64,000 bases of DNA from Strigamia acuminata (taxonomy: Eukaryota; Arthropoda; Chilopoda; Geophilomorpha; Linotaeniidae): positions 17,014,427 through 17,078,426 of the forward strand of contig OX442315.1 in NCBI GenBank assembly GCA_949358305.1. Direction: 5' to 3'. Each line of letters opens with the position of its first letter. Position 1 is the stretch's first letter. Positions 21,252-31,407 of the stretch are shown piece by piece. A program made the translations under genes and the position numbers. The notes below the pieces were generated by a model. It was not told the DNA's origin. It saw nothing but the letters and a program-made list of their open reading frames with translations, and searched no databases.

Positions 21252-22907
21252 CTAGTCCAACTCTTCATCCTCAATGAATCCTTCCATGGATGTAACAACT
21301 TCCGAGACGGCTGCGGGTGGAGAATTAAGTTGCATAGCTACCAATTCCGGTACTGCATCTGGCTCAACGTCATGGGCCAGGGGATTCAGGAGCATTCTGT
21401 GTTGTTCCTCGGTGAATACTTCCAGGGGATCAGGCCCTCCTAACGGAATGGTGTTAGCGCTGGTTGGCTCGGAAAAAACCAAGTGATGGTCGGGTAAGCC
21501 AGAGTGCCATCCCTCACGAATCAATGGGTGTGCTGCTGCTGAGACCTGTTGCAAAATCTTACACCAAATGAAAGAGCGAGTTTGAAAGGATTCCGGCCGG
21601 GATGGATGAAAAATCCATTGGATCACGGCCAGCGGCACGCTCAAATCTGGAATTTGGTCGTTTGAAATCGACACACTAATACGCTTAGCTGCTTCCAATA
21701 AAATTGGGAAATAATGTTCCACTTCCGCCTTAGTTTGCTCCGTGAGCGACATGTTTGGTCTTGGCATGTATGGGTGAACCAGTAAAATGACCGGTTCAGC
21801 AGCGTCGCTTACTTCGGGGAGCGGAATAGTCGCTACAATCATGTTGTTAGTCGATGTTCCCTCTGGAGAAGCGGCGGTTTGCAGACCAGAATCGGAGGCA
21901 ACCGGCGGAGAATCAGACGCAACAACTGACATTGGTTCGTTTTCCGCCGAGACGACTGAAGTTCCATCAATCGCAGGGGTGGGGGTTTCCGGCTCGCGTT
22001 GTGGCTCCGTAAATCCTCCTCGTGGAGTCGAGGTGCTGGACATTTGTGCCGGGTCTACATAAATAGCCTGCTCCGGGCCCTGGTGGATGAGGCCACATTC
22101 GCGACACATCGCCCAATTGCGTGCTGTCGGCGTACTTAGCCCCTTGACGATAAATGGAAGAATTTCTTCATTCCACATGCTGGATATGGCAACGCGTTTA
22201 CCACCGTGACAGTTCACACAGACCACGGCGTGAATGCCGGATAACAAGGACGACAACCATCCACATCCTGCGCACAATGGGCAGAACATCAGTTTCGACT
22301 TCGGCATGATGTTGGTTCCCAAGGCGGCAGCTTCCATGTCGCGAAATACATGTTCTCGCCGTTGCTTCCGATAAATCGGTAAGTTGAGCTCCGATAATGA
22401 GCGAGCTTGCGATGTTGGGCGGGTCAACGCCTCGGATGAAGATGCCAACGTGGACTTGGTGGGTCCTTTGGACTTGCCGGTTTTTCCTCGACTAGCGGTA
22501 TCGCGAGGATTTCGTGGTCGAGCAAATGGTCTGCTGGTAGTCTGGGGCGGAGCTTCCTCATAAGATTCTTCTTCTTGTGAGAAGTCGTCTTGGCGCCGTC
22601 TCCTTGAAGCAGAACGGGAGTATTGTGACGAGTCGTCAGAAAAATCCCAATTCGGAGTCTCGTGGGGCGCATCATAGGTTACGACACGCTGACTCGCTTG
22701 ACGGCCTCTGGAAGGACGTGAGTCGGTCGGGCTAACACCCATGGCGGTCCTAATTCGGGGCGGTACGAGATCCGGGTTATCACGGGCCCAGTTGGCGACG
22801 AGCTCGGGGTCAGAGGAGGGATTAACAAAGCGATAATCCGGTTCTTCAGACTCTTCTGGATCCCAATGCACGTACTGTCGCTTGCTAGCACGACCTCGGC
22901 GACTCAT
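21252..22907 (-). CDS. gypsy ORF3, novel cysteine-cluster protein in the env position
   Basis: 551 codons from an ATG, same strand as gag-pol and 1.3 kb past the pol stop. It has no signal peptide, no transmembrane segment and no fusion-peptide pattern, so it is not an envelope protein. Residues 1-180 are low-complexity, rich in Arg, Ser, Glu and Pro, with a basic start. The centre has cysteine clusters: C209-x2-C212-x2-C215 with glycines fitting CxxCxGxG, C230-x2-C233 followed by H234 and GG, and C268-x2-C271-x3-H275. These suggest zinc binding, like DnaJ-type knuckles or a treble clef. Residues 280-370 are again Ser/Thr/Pro-rich. The C-terminal part (about 370-500) looks folded, with helix-like stretches. 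Expression would need a spliced or subgenomic RNA. Function unknown; an RNA-binding, regulatory or silencing-related role is conceivable but only inference. Confidence 0.85.
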   Translation of the reverse strand: MSRRGRASKRQYVHWDPEESEEPDYRFVNPSSDPELVANWARDNPDLVPPRIRTAMGVSPTDSRPSRGRQASQRVVTYDAPHETPNWDFSDDSSQYSRSASRRRRQDDFSQEEESYEEAPPQTTSRPFARPRNPRDTASRGKTGKSKGPTKSTLASSSEALTRPTSQARSLSELNLPIYRKQRREHVFRDMEAAALGTNIMPKSKLMFCPLCAGCGWLSSLLSGIHAVVCVNCHGGKRVAISSMWNEEILPFIVKGLSTPTARNWAMCRECGLIHQGPEQAIYVDPAQMSSTSTPRGGFTEPQREPETPTPAIDGTSVVSAENEPMSVVASDSPPVASDSGLQTAASPEGTSTNNMIVATIPLPEVSDAAEPVILLVHPYMPRPNMSLTEQTKAEVEHYFPILLEAAKRISVSISNDQIPDLSVPLAVIQWIFHPSRPESFQTRSFIWCKILQQVSAAAHPLIREGWHSGLPDHHLVFSEPTSANTIPLGGPDPLEVFTEEQHRMLLNPLAHDVEPDAVPELVAMQLNSPPAAVSEVVTSMEGFIEDEELD

Positions 22908-24203
22908 TGCATCTTCAAAAAATATAAATTTTATTTGAGAACACGAATCAAACTGTCGGTAATTAATTTAATTTCAAATTAAATTAATTGTCGACCAACA
23001 ACTGGATTAATTTCGCAATTAAATTCTTAAGTTCCTTTTGTTAGCGGGTTTCCTTCATTTGTCGAATAATTATTAACATTAATAATTATTCTTGACTTGG
23101 TAGATAATTTCATCTTATCCTTTAAAACAATATCGTTGAAAAACTATTCAAATTAGTGTTTATTAAATAAAATAAACCTAATTTTTACATCTAAACGACA
23201 TAATAACTAAACAACCTGTCAAAATATTAAAAAATATTTTTGCAGTATTTTTAGTATCTGACAATATACATGATTTTTAACTGTACGAATAACTCTATAA
23301 TTCGTCCGAGTAAAAATCTATCACCGACATCTGGTGGCGTTCGTTAGTATCATACACGTGACTTGTTAACACATGTATGCTCACCAATTTCAAAGGAATT
23401 TAAGCGATATTTTTTATCTTTTATAAAATAAACACTTACTAACTAGGTGCAGTCCTAACAGGGTATATTTGGCTAGTTTAACGTCTAGCTTCGCGTATTT
23501 GCGAGGGCTGCTCGGTTCCGGCGACGTTGGCCGATAAAGACGTTGTGCGGCACGTGCAAATTCTAAGTCTGCCGTAATGGACGCTTAACCAAAATAAATG
23601 TCGTCAATTAATGTCAAAATATTATTAATTTTGACAAAATATTGCTTAAATATTTACCGGAAAATCACGTAGTGAATTCGCGGGAAGGTTCCTTGTGATT
23701 TTGCCACGAAATGGTTTCGATAATCAGCGTCGTGTCGATAATTTCTGAATTTGAACTGATATTCGTCAAATGAAAAAATCAGTAAAATAAACGATAAGTG
23801 TTCAAAATCATCTAGATTTTAACTCACTAAAATTCAGCGAAAATCCGTTAAAGCGTCGAAAAGTCGAGAATAATCCTTGATTTCAGTCCAGTACAAAACT
23901 TGGCGAACAAGTGAGTGATAATCTCAAACCAGGGGTTAAGGGGAGTTTCGAGGAGTAATTTGATTGGTTTGTAATTACTCATCTCGAAGTTTCTATTAAC
24001 CCCAAGGGGGGAAAACATAGTTTCAAGTAAATGTTTACACGTAGATTAATTTAAATACAATCGGCCGTGTAAAAATAACTCAAACATTTGTTAAATTTTA
24101 TCTACATTGGTGAAATGTTTTTATTAATAAAATTTAACAATCCTTCGTGAATATGATTGGAAATATTTATTTAAAAAATAAAATATTTTCAATATATTGT
24201 GTC
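22908..24203 (-). other. gypsy spacer between pol and ORF3
   Basis: About 1.3 kb without ORFs. Just upstream of the ORF3 ATG the minus strand reads a T-rich run ending GAAG, which could be a splice acceptor. No matching donor was established. A second promoter could also lie here. Confidence 0.6.
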
Positions 24204-27200
24204 CTAACCCAACTTGACTTGTGTTAAACAATTTATGAGTTGTACAAAATCGGTCACGTATTTTGTGTTCGGCTTGGGTCTACGTTTAGACTGTCGAACG
24301 GGAGATGGAAATCTTTTCCTCTTTTTAGACGGATTTTGAGGAGTTTCGTCCTCTTTAGAAGAAATCTGAGAAGTTTCCTCCTCTTTCTCTTCAACTAAAT
24401 CCCCTGTTTCTATGGACACAGGTTCATTTATTAATTCTGAAGAATTAATAACCTGACCTGCCATCCAATCTGGAGTCGGGTGTGACTCGTTGGTACCGAC
24501 TTTCTGATCTAATGTCCATTCCTCAATCGGGTAACTTGGGATATAAGGCATTAAATCCTGTATGTTGATCGCTTTTGCTTTTGAATTGTCGGAGAGCTTC
24601 CGTAGCGTGTAGGAACCCCCGCCGAGAATAGCCGTAATTTCCCAAGGTCCATCACGTTTCTCAGCGAATCCTGCCGAAATCCCTTTATCTTTATTTGATA
24701 AAATATGTGTGGCTTTCCACACGAGATCTCCTTTGGCAAATTGACAAATATAATATTTGTCTTTATGTAGTCGATCATGCTTTTCGTAATTCGATTGAAT
24801 TTTCCGATGCATTTCGCTGTGTGCACGTCTAATTACGTCTAAAATACTATAGACATAAGCTTCGGGGTTCTCTTTGTCGAATTTGATGGCGTGTTTAGTA
24901 ATACGCGGGTCAAATGGCAAAGGAACGATTCTTCCTGTATTAAGAATCATCGGAGAACAATTTGTTGCCTCGGACTTAGCGGTGCGCATCGCAAAGGCAA
25001 AAGAATTTAAATATTTTGGCCAGTGAGAGTGAATGTCTGAGTATAAAGCTAACATCATTTTTAAAGTCCTGTTAGCCCGCTCTGTAATATTAGCGGCAGC
25101 GTGATATGGGCTAATGTGAGCAATATCTACGTGATTTTTTCGACAAAAATCATTAAATATTGTTGACACGAATTGTTTGCCGTTGTCGGAGATTATCTTT
25201 TTTGGATATCCCCAACGGTGGAAAACTTCGCTCATCTTATTAACAATGCATTCACTTGATGCAGTTGCTAGTGGGAAGACTTCAATCCATTTTGTACAAT
25301 TATCAATGATTACTAAAATCCATTTTAATTGTGAACGACCAGCTGGCTTTGGTCCCATCAGGTCAATGCTTATTGTCTCCCATGGGTTGGTCATGTTGTG
25401 GGGTGTATAGCTTGCCCGATGCTTTTGGTGTTGACTAGGTTTGTATTGTTGGCAATGAGTGCAACTGCGAACGTAGTTTCGAGTGTCTTTGCTCATTCTA
25501 GGCCAGAAATACATCTTCTTTGCTCTATCTAGGGTTTTACTCATGCCAGCGTGTCCTGTAAGTGGGTGGCCATGGCATGCGAATAATGCACGTCTCACAA
25601 GAGAGCGTGGAATTACCGCCTTAAACCCGTTGCCGGAGTCGTTTAACTCCTCCTCATCGGTCGGAGCAAAATAAATTAGCATAACACCTTTATTTTCTTC
25701 CGGTTCGTCGAGAGTGTAGCCACGAATCGCATTTAACCAATGTTTATCCGTGATACGATTTTTTAATTTTTCGTCTCCTTTTAGGTAAACAAGGATTTTA
25801 CTACATGCTGGATCTTTAAGCTGCGCTTCGATAATTTCGTCTCGCGTCGGCGGAACTACTTTTAGGATATCTGTTAGCGCAGTGTGTACATTTTCGTGAT
25901 TACAATTGTGGACATCTATATGTCTGCAATTTTCTCTCGTACATCCTTCTTCCTCCCCCTTTTCTCCAGAATCATGAAATCTAACTGGATTATATGATTC
26001 TGAGAAAAAATCCAAACTAAGGCCAACATTTGTGAGAAAATGTTTGCGCTCAGTCTCCGTCACTTGTAAAGATGCACACCTGTTTCCATTCCAAGTTGGA
26101 TAGAAATGGGTGATCTCCTCTGGTTCGATATAATCATAATCCGGAGTGTCTAGTGCAGACAGTGGAGCGCGTGATAATGCGTCCGCTACTTGGTTCATTG
26201 CGCCGCGTCTAAAAATAATTTTAAACGCGCCACATTGTATTTTGACGGCCCAACGACCAAACCTTCCCGATGGTTCCGGCGTACTCATCAACCAGCTAAG
26301 GGCCTTAGCATCGGACTCGAGAGTGAAAGTCGTGTATTCAATATAAGGGCGAAATCTTTCGATTGCCCATACAACGGCCAAACACTCCAATTCCGGCGTA
26401 GAATACCTTACTTCGGCCCCGTGTAACACTCGACTGGCGTACGCGACTGCTTTTGGGACCATAATTAATTTCTGTTTCTTTTCACAGAATAATTCTACGT
26501 CTTGACAGAGTACTGCACCTAAACCTGAATGAGAAGCATCTGTCAAAATGACAAAAGGCTTATTCATATCTGGCATGTGGAGAAGGGCTTGGTCCTTGTC
26601 ACACAAAATATCTTTGATAGTTTCGAATGCAGTTGTTTGTGGATCATCCCACACAAACTTTGCTTGATCATGCATAATATTGGTCAATGGACGAGCAATA
26701 TTTGCGATGTTAGGAATAAATTTTCGGAAAAAATTCGCAAGTCCTACAAATCTCTGAATGTCTTTAGAACAAGTCGGTTTAGGGAAATTCCTTACAGCCG
26801 AGACTTTGTCAGGGTCTGGAAGAAGAGATCCCTCCGAAATTAAATGGCCTAAAAATCGTAATGATGTTCGACCAAATTTTGACTTGTCTTTATTGATAGT
26901 TAGATTCGCGGCATCCAACTTCTCAAGTACGTCTTTAATATGTAATAAATGATTTTCCCATGTGTCGGAAAAAATAATTATATCGTCTAAATAGACCAGA
27001 GCATGTTTATATAAAGAGTCACCCAATACGGTAGTCATGAGGTGTTGAAAAGAGCTGGGTGCATTACAAAGACCAAATGGCAACCTTTTGAATTGAAATT
27101 TGCCTTTTGGGGTGTAAAAAGCAGTTTTGCTCTTATCCTCCTCCTCCATTTCCATTTGATGATAACCTTTAGTTAAATCAATGGATGTAAAGTACTTGGC

Positions 27201-28484
27201 CTGATTAGTATGGTGAATTAATAGGTCAATACTTGGCATTTGAATTGCATCAACTTCTGTGATCGCATTCAACCAGCGGTAGTCGATACATAATCGATAC
27301 TTCCCGCCGGGTTTAGCCACTATGACGGGGTGACTTATATAAGGGCCAGTGGCAGGTTCGATTAACCCATCAGCCTCTAACTCCTCGACCAATTCCGTCA
27401 TAATGGCCTTCTTGGCTGGATTGTACATTCTATATGGCTGGTGTTTCCAAGTAGCACCAGGTTTAAACTTGATGCTGTGCTTGGCCACCTTCGTACAGCC
27501 CAATTGATCTCGAAATACGTTTTTTAATTGCAAAAGAACGTTTACGAGTAACCGTTTTTCTTCCGCCGAGCTGTTGCAGCCTTCGACGAGTTTTTCTGCC
27601 CAGTCCGGTGAAGTGGGAGTTCCTTCACCTTGGAGACCCAAAGTCTTAATGCTTGCTAAGCAACAGTTAAGTTCAGTGGTCTCGTACGGGGCTGTCCATC
27701 CGGGCATGTCATCACAGGTGAACACAGCCCGTCGAGGATTAGGGTTTATCCCCGTTCTACGCATAAAATTGTGACCCAAAATCAACCCACATACATTCTT
27801 GTGTAGAATTATGAAGGTCATAGGTGTAACTCTCCTTTTATCGGCCCATTTGACACAAAGACAAACTTGACCGATAGGTCGGTGATCTATTCCGACCGCG
27901 CAGACACGCATTCCGCGGGGACATTCTTGTATGAATTCCACCGGAATTTCTGTGTTTGAAAGGAGTTGTACTCCAATAAAACATTGGGTGGCTCCAGAGT
28001 CCATTAGTGCGTTGTAATCTAAACCTCCAATTTGGACATTCATACGCGGATCATCTTTGCCACCATTAATTAATTTGCTATTGCAAAGTTTGCCAAGAAA
28101 TATTTTTCGTTCTTTCTTGTTCCATTTTTCAAGTTTAAGAATTTTCCTTAACTTGAAAACTTTGGGTACAAGCGGTTTCTTTGGCGCATTCCAACTTCCA
28201 CTGAAAATACTCAAATTTTCTAGTTGGTCTGTCATGATTTTTAAATTCTCATCGACACCACCAGTGGAACTACTAGCTTTCCGACAGACAGGCACTGCTT
28301 CGTAAGAAATGACCAACGATGGTGGTTTATTCTTCGAATCATCGACATAAGGTACTGTGAGATGACTAGGCTTATGTCTTATTTTAATTTCTTTTTTATG
28401 AAAAAATAAATCATTTGAAAATTCCGAGAGAGGAAACAACTCGTTAGGCGGGGGTTGGGCAACTTGAACAACCCCCTGAATCAG
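24204..28484 (-). CDS. pol: gypsy Pol (protease, RT, RNase H, integrase), made by -1 frameshift
   Basis: The frame opens at the slippery site and runs 1,426 codons to the stop. There is no ATG at its start; a TTG at 28439 is not needed. Numbering from that TTG: protease DSGAT at 147-151; reverse transcriptase with D421 and the YLDD box at 483-486; RNase H with D634, E683/E685 and D710; integrase with H958-x4-H963-x29-C993-x2-C996 and D1026, D1085, E1120. Residues 1230-1280 resemble the GPY/F-type module (DGPWEI). The second D-E spacing is 34, as in elements with an ANxTER integrase motif. The C-terminal 100 residues are acidic and then lysine-rich. No stop or missing catalytic residue was seen, so the enzyme set looks functional. 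The product acts in cytoplasmic particles and then the nucleus. Confidence 0.96.
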   Translation of the reverse strand: MIQGVVQVAQPPPNELFPLSEFSNDLFFHKKEIKIRHKPSHLTVPYVDDSKNKPPSLVISYEAVPVCRKASSSTGGVDENLKIMTDQLENLSIFSGSWNAPKKPLVPKVFKLRKILKLEKWNKKERKIFLGKLCNSKLINGGKDDPRMNVQIGGLDYNALMDSGATQCFIGVQLLSNTEIPVEFIQECPRGMRVCAVGIDHRPIGQVCLCVKWADKRRVTPMTFIILHKNVCGLILGHNFMRRTGINPNPRRAVFTCDDMPGWTAPYETTELNCCLASIKTLGLQGEGTPTSPDWAEKLVEGCNSSAEEKRLLVNVLLQLKNVFRDQLGCTKVAKHSIKFKPGATWKHQPYRMYNPAKKAIMTELVEELEADGLIEPATGPYISHPVIVAKPGGKYRLCIDYRWLNAITEVDAIQMPSIDLLIHHTNQAKYFTSIDLTKGYHQMEMEEEDKSKTAFYTPKGKFQFKRLPFGLCNAPSSFQHLMTTVLGDSLYKHALVYLDDIIIFSDTWENHLLHIKDVLEKLDAANLTINKDKSKFGRTSLRFLGHLISEGSLLPDPDKVSAVRNFPKPTCSKDIQRFVGLANFFRKFIPNIANIARPLTNIMHDQAKFVWDDPQTTAFETIKDILCDKDQALLHMPDMNKPFVILTDASHSGLGAVLCQDVELFCEKKQKLIMVPKAVAYASRVLHGAEVRYSTPELECLAVVWAIERFRPYIEYTTFTLESDAKALSWLMSTPEPSGRFGRWAVKIQCGAFKIIFRRGAMNQVADALSRAPLSALDTPDYDYIEPEEITHFYPTWNGNRCASLQVTETERKHFLTNVGLSLDFFSESYNPVRFHDSGEKGEEEGCTRENCRHIDVHNCNHENVHTALTDILKVVPPTRDEIIEAQLKDPACSKILVYLKGDEKLKNRITDKHWLNAIRGYTLDEPEENKGVMLIYFAPTDEEELNDSGNGFKAVIPRSLVRRALFACHGHPLTGHAGMSKTLDRAKKMYFWPRMSKDTRNYVRSCTHCQQYKPSQHQKHRASYTPHNMTNPWETISIDLMGPKPAGRSQLKWILVIIDNCTKWIEVFPLATASSECIVNKMSEVFHRWGYPKKIISDNGKQFVSTIFNDFCRKNHVDIAHISPYHAAANITERANRTLKMMLALYSDIHSHWPKYLNSFAFAMRTAKSEATNCSPMILNTGRIVPLPFDPRITKHAIKFDKENPEAYVYSILDVIRRAHSEMHRKIQSNYEKHDRLHKDKYYICQFAKGDLVWKATHILSNKDKGISAGFAEKRDGPWEITAILGGGSYTLRKLSDNSKAKAINIQDLMPYIPSYPIEEWTLDQKVGTNESHPTPDWMAGQVINSSELINEPVSIETGDLVEEKEEETSQISSKEDETPQNPSKKRKRFPSPVRQSKRRPKPNTKYVTDFVQLINCLTQVKLG

Positions 28485-28490
28485 TTTTTT
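28450..28490 (-). promoter_or_regulatory. programmed -1 ribosomal frameshift signal between gag and pol
   Basis: On the minus strand the gag frame ends ACA AAA AAC TGA, so the heptamer A AAA AAC (28490-28484) sits in the correct phase directly before the stop. A 7-nt spacer (28483-28477) follows. Then comes a perfect 8-bp stem, GGGGGTTG paired with CAACCCCC (28476-28469 with 28457-28450), around an 11-nt loop. Slipping back one base puts the ribosome into the pol frame at CTG. Sequence, phase, spacing and stem all fit known -1 frameshift sites. Confidence 0.88.
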
Positions 28491-30529
28491 GTCTCATCGG
28501 GAGTGACTGACTCAGTGGCTGCTGGTAAATGCTTAATTAACAGGTCAACCATGTTTTTCTGGAAGTCAGTAAATTTGGAGTCTAAAGTTTCTGACGTAAC
28601 CCAATTTTGTTTGGGTCGTTTAAACTCGGGGTTGGGAGCAGAGTGGTTAAATCTTTTATTTGTATTTAACGAGTCTGATTTCCCTGCTAATTTTTTGGCA
28701 AGAGCGGGACATTCTCTTTTAAAATGTCCAGGCTCGTGACAGAAAAAGCATTTTCCAGTAGTTTTTTCATACTGGGCGGCAAATAATCGCTCCATTGAAC
28801 CATCGTCAGTTGAGTCGTCATTTTCCGACTCGTCTTCATCTTCAACTTCATCTTGTGTTTGCGTTAAACGTAGTGAGGTTTTGGATGGAAAAATCTTAGA
28901 TTTTTCGTGAAGTTTGGGAGTAGGATGATTCTCTCGATTATCGTACTCCAATTTGGCTGCAAGTTGAGAACTTTCAAACTTAGAGCGATTTGCTCCTACA
29001 TATTGTAGAATGTCATCTACTGTAAAGTTACCATACATTCCTTGTGTACATAACGCCGTGAAACTTTCTTGAGTTAGATTGTCGAATAATTGCGCACGTC
29101 CAGTTTTATCACCTGGCGGCACTTCACCTTGTTCTTGCGTATAACGCAGAAGAAAACTATAAAGTGATTCGTCGGCTCGTTGTTTTACATTAAGAAGTCG
29201 CCTTTCTCTTGTAAGTGGAACGAGGTCGAAACAATCGAGAAAAGAGGCTTCGAAAGTTCGCCAACTGTTAAAAGTATGGCGTTGCTTATGGAACCAACGT
29301 TGTGCATGGCCTAATAGTCGTCCAGGTACAGCAGTGTGTACCATGTCGTCTAAAGGGATGCCTTTCCCGAGTGCGACAGCTTTGACGATTTCAAGGAATC
29401 GCGCAACCTCTGTCTGTTTCCCGTCAAAAATAGGAATCTCGATTCCTTTTCCAAAATTCTGACTGGGATTACTCGGGCTTCGGATTTGACCAACTAAACC
29501 CTGAATAATTTGTTTTACATTTTCGTCCGACAAATTAGAAGCAGAGTTCGAAGTGGGTGTAGACCGACTTTCTTGGTCTCTGGGTGGCGGATTTGGCTCT
29601 CCTTGAAAATTTTGATGTCTATCAGGTGGCGGTGGAGAACGAGAATTATTACGTCGGTGGAAATTATTGTTATAATTTCCCCCTCCACCAGCGTGAGATT
29701 CGTCACTACTCGAGTTAGGATCGGAGTCACGAGGATCACCAGGAGCTCCGGGAAATCGTTGATTTCTCGGCGGAGCTCGTCCACCTTGAGAGCGGGAATT
29801 TCTATAATTCCTAAAATCTCCATCAGATTGGGTGTGAGATTGAAAATTTTGATAATTTTCATTTCTCCCCCTTGGTTGGACCGACAGATTAGTTCGAGGC
29901 TGTGGAACTCTGAAAGAATCATTCAAATTCCCAGTGGGAGCGGGTAAAATATTATTTACAGCCGTCGCACTTGGTAAATTTCGGGAAATTGGCGCAGAAA
30001 TATTTCCTTGTCCGGAATTTCCCATTCTTTCGGCCGAATTCAATCGCCAAGAACTAGTTGGTAACTGAATCAAAGGTTGAACAGATAGTGAAGAATTTAA
30101 CTGCCCATTGTCGTCACGAGCAACATTCATTCGCCATCCAGGCAATTGCTGGTAGCGATATGTGGCCGGCGAACGAGGGCCAGTTCGATCTACAGAAACA
30201 CTTGGTTCGTTGGTTACAACTACATCGGGAGTAATTACACGATTTCTCTCGTGATGATTATTCGCCGTGTATTGTTGAGCTTCACACAAAGAGGAAAACT
30301 GCGTCACTTCCAATTGGTAATGGCGACAGTAAACTTCTAAATCATGTGGGACTGATAGTGGATCCGTTCGAGAACTACCTGGGTTGGAAACGTCTCTAGG
30401 AACATTTTCTTCCCCCTGGCTTTCTAGATCAGACTCCACAATTCCTCTTGGTGTTTCACACATACCACCACGTCGTCGTGCTCCACGATTTCCTCGTGTT
30501 CCACGAACTCTTACAGGTCTACGGGCCAT
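28481..30529 (-). CDS. gag: gypsy Gag polyprotein
   Basis: 682 codons from ATG 30529; an in-frame TTG three codons earlier is less likely. The start is basic (RRPVRVRG), followed by a long disordered region rich in Asn, Arg, Ser, Gly and Pro up to about residue 330. A retrotransposon capsid-like domain follows at about 360-500, with the motif W..F...F and a conserved ESLYSFLLRYTQ-type helix. A CCHC zinc knuckle (CFFCHEPGHFKREC) lies at about 594-607. It is long for gypsy Gag because of the disordered N-terminus. Gag would form the particle and package RNA. It ends at TGA exactly at the frameshift site, so unshifted ribosomes make Gag alone. Confidence 0.95.
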   Translation of the reverse strand: MARRPVRVRGTRGNRGARRRGGMCETPRGIVESDLESQGEENVPRDVSNPGSSRTDPLSVPHDLEVYCRHYQLEVTQFSSLCEAQQYTANNHHERNRVITPDVVVTNEPSVSVDRTGPRSPATYRYQQLPGWRMNVARDDNGQLNSSLSVQPLIQLPTSSWRLNSAERMGNSGQGNISAPISRNLPSATAVNNILPAPTGNLNDSFRVPQPRTNLSVQPRGRNENYQNFQSHTQSDGDFRNYRNSRSQGGRAPPRNQRFPGAPGDPRDSDPNSSSDESHAGGGGNYNNNFHRRNNSRSPPPPDRHQNFQGEPNPPPRDQESRSTPTSNSASNLSDENVKQIIQGLVGQIRSPSNPSQNFGKGIEIPIFDGKQTEVARFLEIVKAVALGKGIPLDDMVHTAVPGRLLGHAQRWFHKQRHTFNSWRTFEASFLDCFDLVPLTRERRLLNVKQRADESLYSFLLRYTQEQGEVPPGDKTGRAQLFDNLTQESFTALCTQGMYGNFTVDDILQYVGANRSKFESSQLAAKLEYDNRENHPTPKLHEKSKIFPSKTSLRLTQTQDEVEDEDESENDDSTDDGSMERLFAAQYEKTTGKCFFCHEPGHFKRECPALAKKLAGKSDSLNTNKRFNHSAPNPEFKRPKQNWVTSETLDSKFTDFQKNMVDLLIKHLPAATESVTPDETKN

Positions 30530-31387
30530 AATACTCAAAGAAATACACGTACAACAAGAAAAAATAAACTTTAACTGAACTAGCGTAAATGTAACACGCT
30601 TAATATTAAACTAAGAAATAATTTGAAAAAATACAACCTTAGCTGCTGAAACTGAAGTGGCTTCGGAAAAACTGTCCTATTGCGTGGTCAAGAATGGTCC
30701 AAACGGGCACTGGTCACAAAGGCACAACTGGATGGTCGCACTGTCGAAAAGCAAGTGTGGCTGAATATTGGTTGTCAAACTAGCTTCCGGAAAATCTCCT
30801 TTGTCAAGACAGTCTGCTGTGATTGGCGATGTTGAAAAATTCCTGATAATTTCTAATCCGAAATTCTCAACAATGTCACATCTGGATGACCTACTCCGAG
30901 CTGCATCGTGAGTGGTTCTCTTTGTCACATTCTTTACTTTGTTAAAGATTAAAATAATAATCAAAAACATTGAAAACAGAACAATAGAAACTGGGTCAAG
31001 TTTTTAACCAGCAAAATAAAATACTTTAACTTTTTATTTTTCAGTCAGCAGGATTTCTAGTCAAATTCGTTTTTTGATCAAAATTCAAGGTTTCGAAATT
31101 TTCCAGAATATAGCTGAATATTCTGGGAAACTCAATAAAATCATAATAGATTTTTCGTAAGAGATTCGGAATTATAATGAGTTTTTTTCAAAATAATCCA
31201 AAAATTCGAATTCAGATATTTCCAAAAGATAATGAGAATTTTTTGAAAGCAAATGGATATTTCACAGTAAATTTATAGAGAAAAATCGGAAATTTTCTAA
31301 TTATAATATCTATATAAAATAATCAAGAAAATTCATTTTTTCAATTTACACTTTGATCACAGAGTTCACTTCGATAAAATGCAACCT
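30530..31387 (-). other. gypsy 5' leader
   Basis: About 0.86 kb between the PBS and the gag start, without a supported ORF. It would be expected to hold the packaging signal, and possibly a splice donor for an ORF3 mRNA; a weak GTAAAG candidate lies near 30930-30940. Confidence 0.6.
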
Positions 31388-31405
31388 ATCTCGGTGGAAC
31401 CTCCA
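31388..31405 (-). other. gypsy primer binding site for tRNA-Gln
   Basis: Minus strand TGGAGGTTCCACCGAGAT, 2 nt inside the 5' LTR. All 18 bases are complementary to the 3' end (with CCA) of animal tRNA-Gln, as recalled from insect sequences. This sets the element's orientation and supports an animal host. Confidence 0.9.
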
Positions 31406-31407
31406 CG

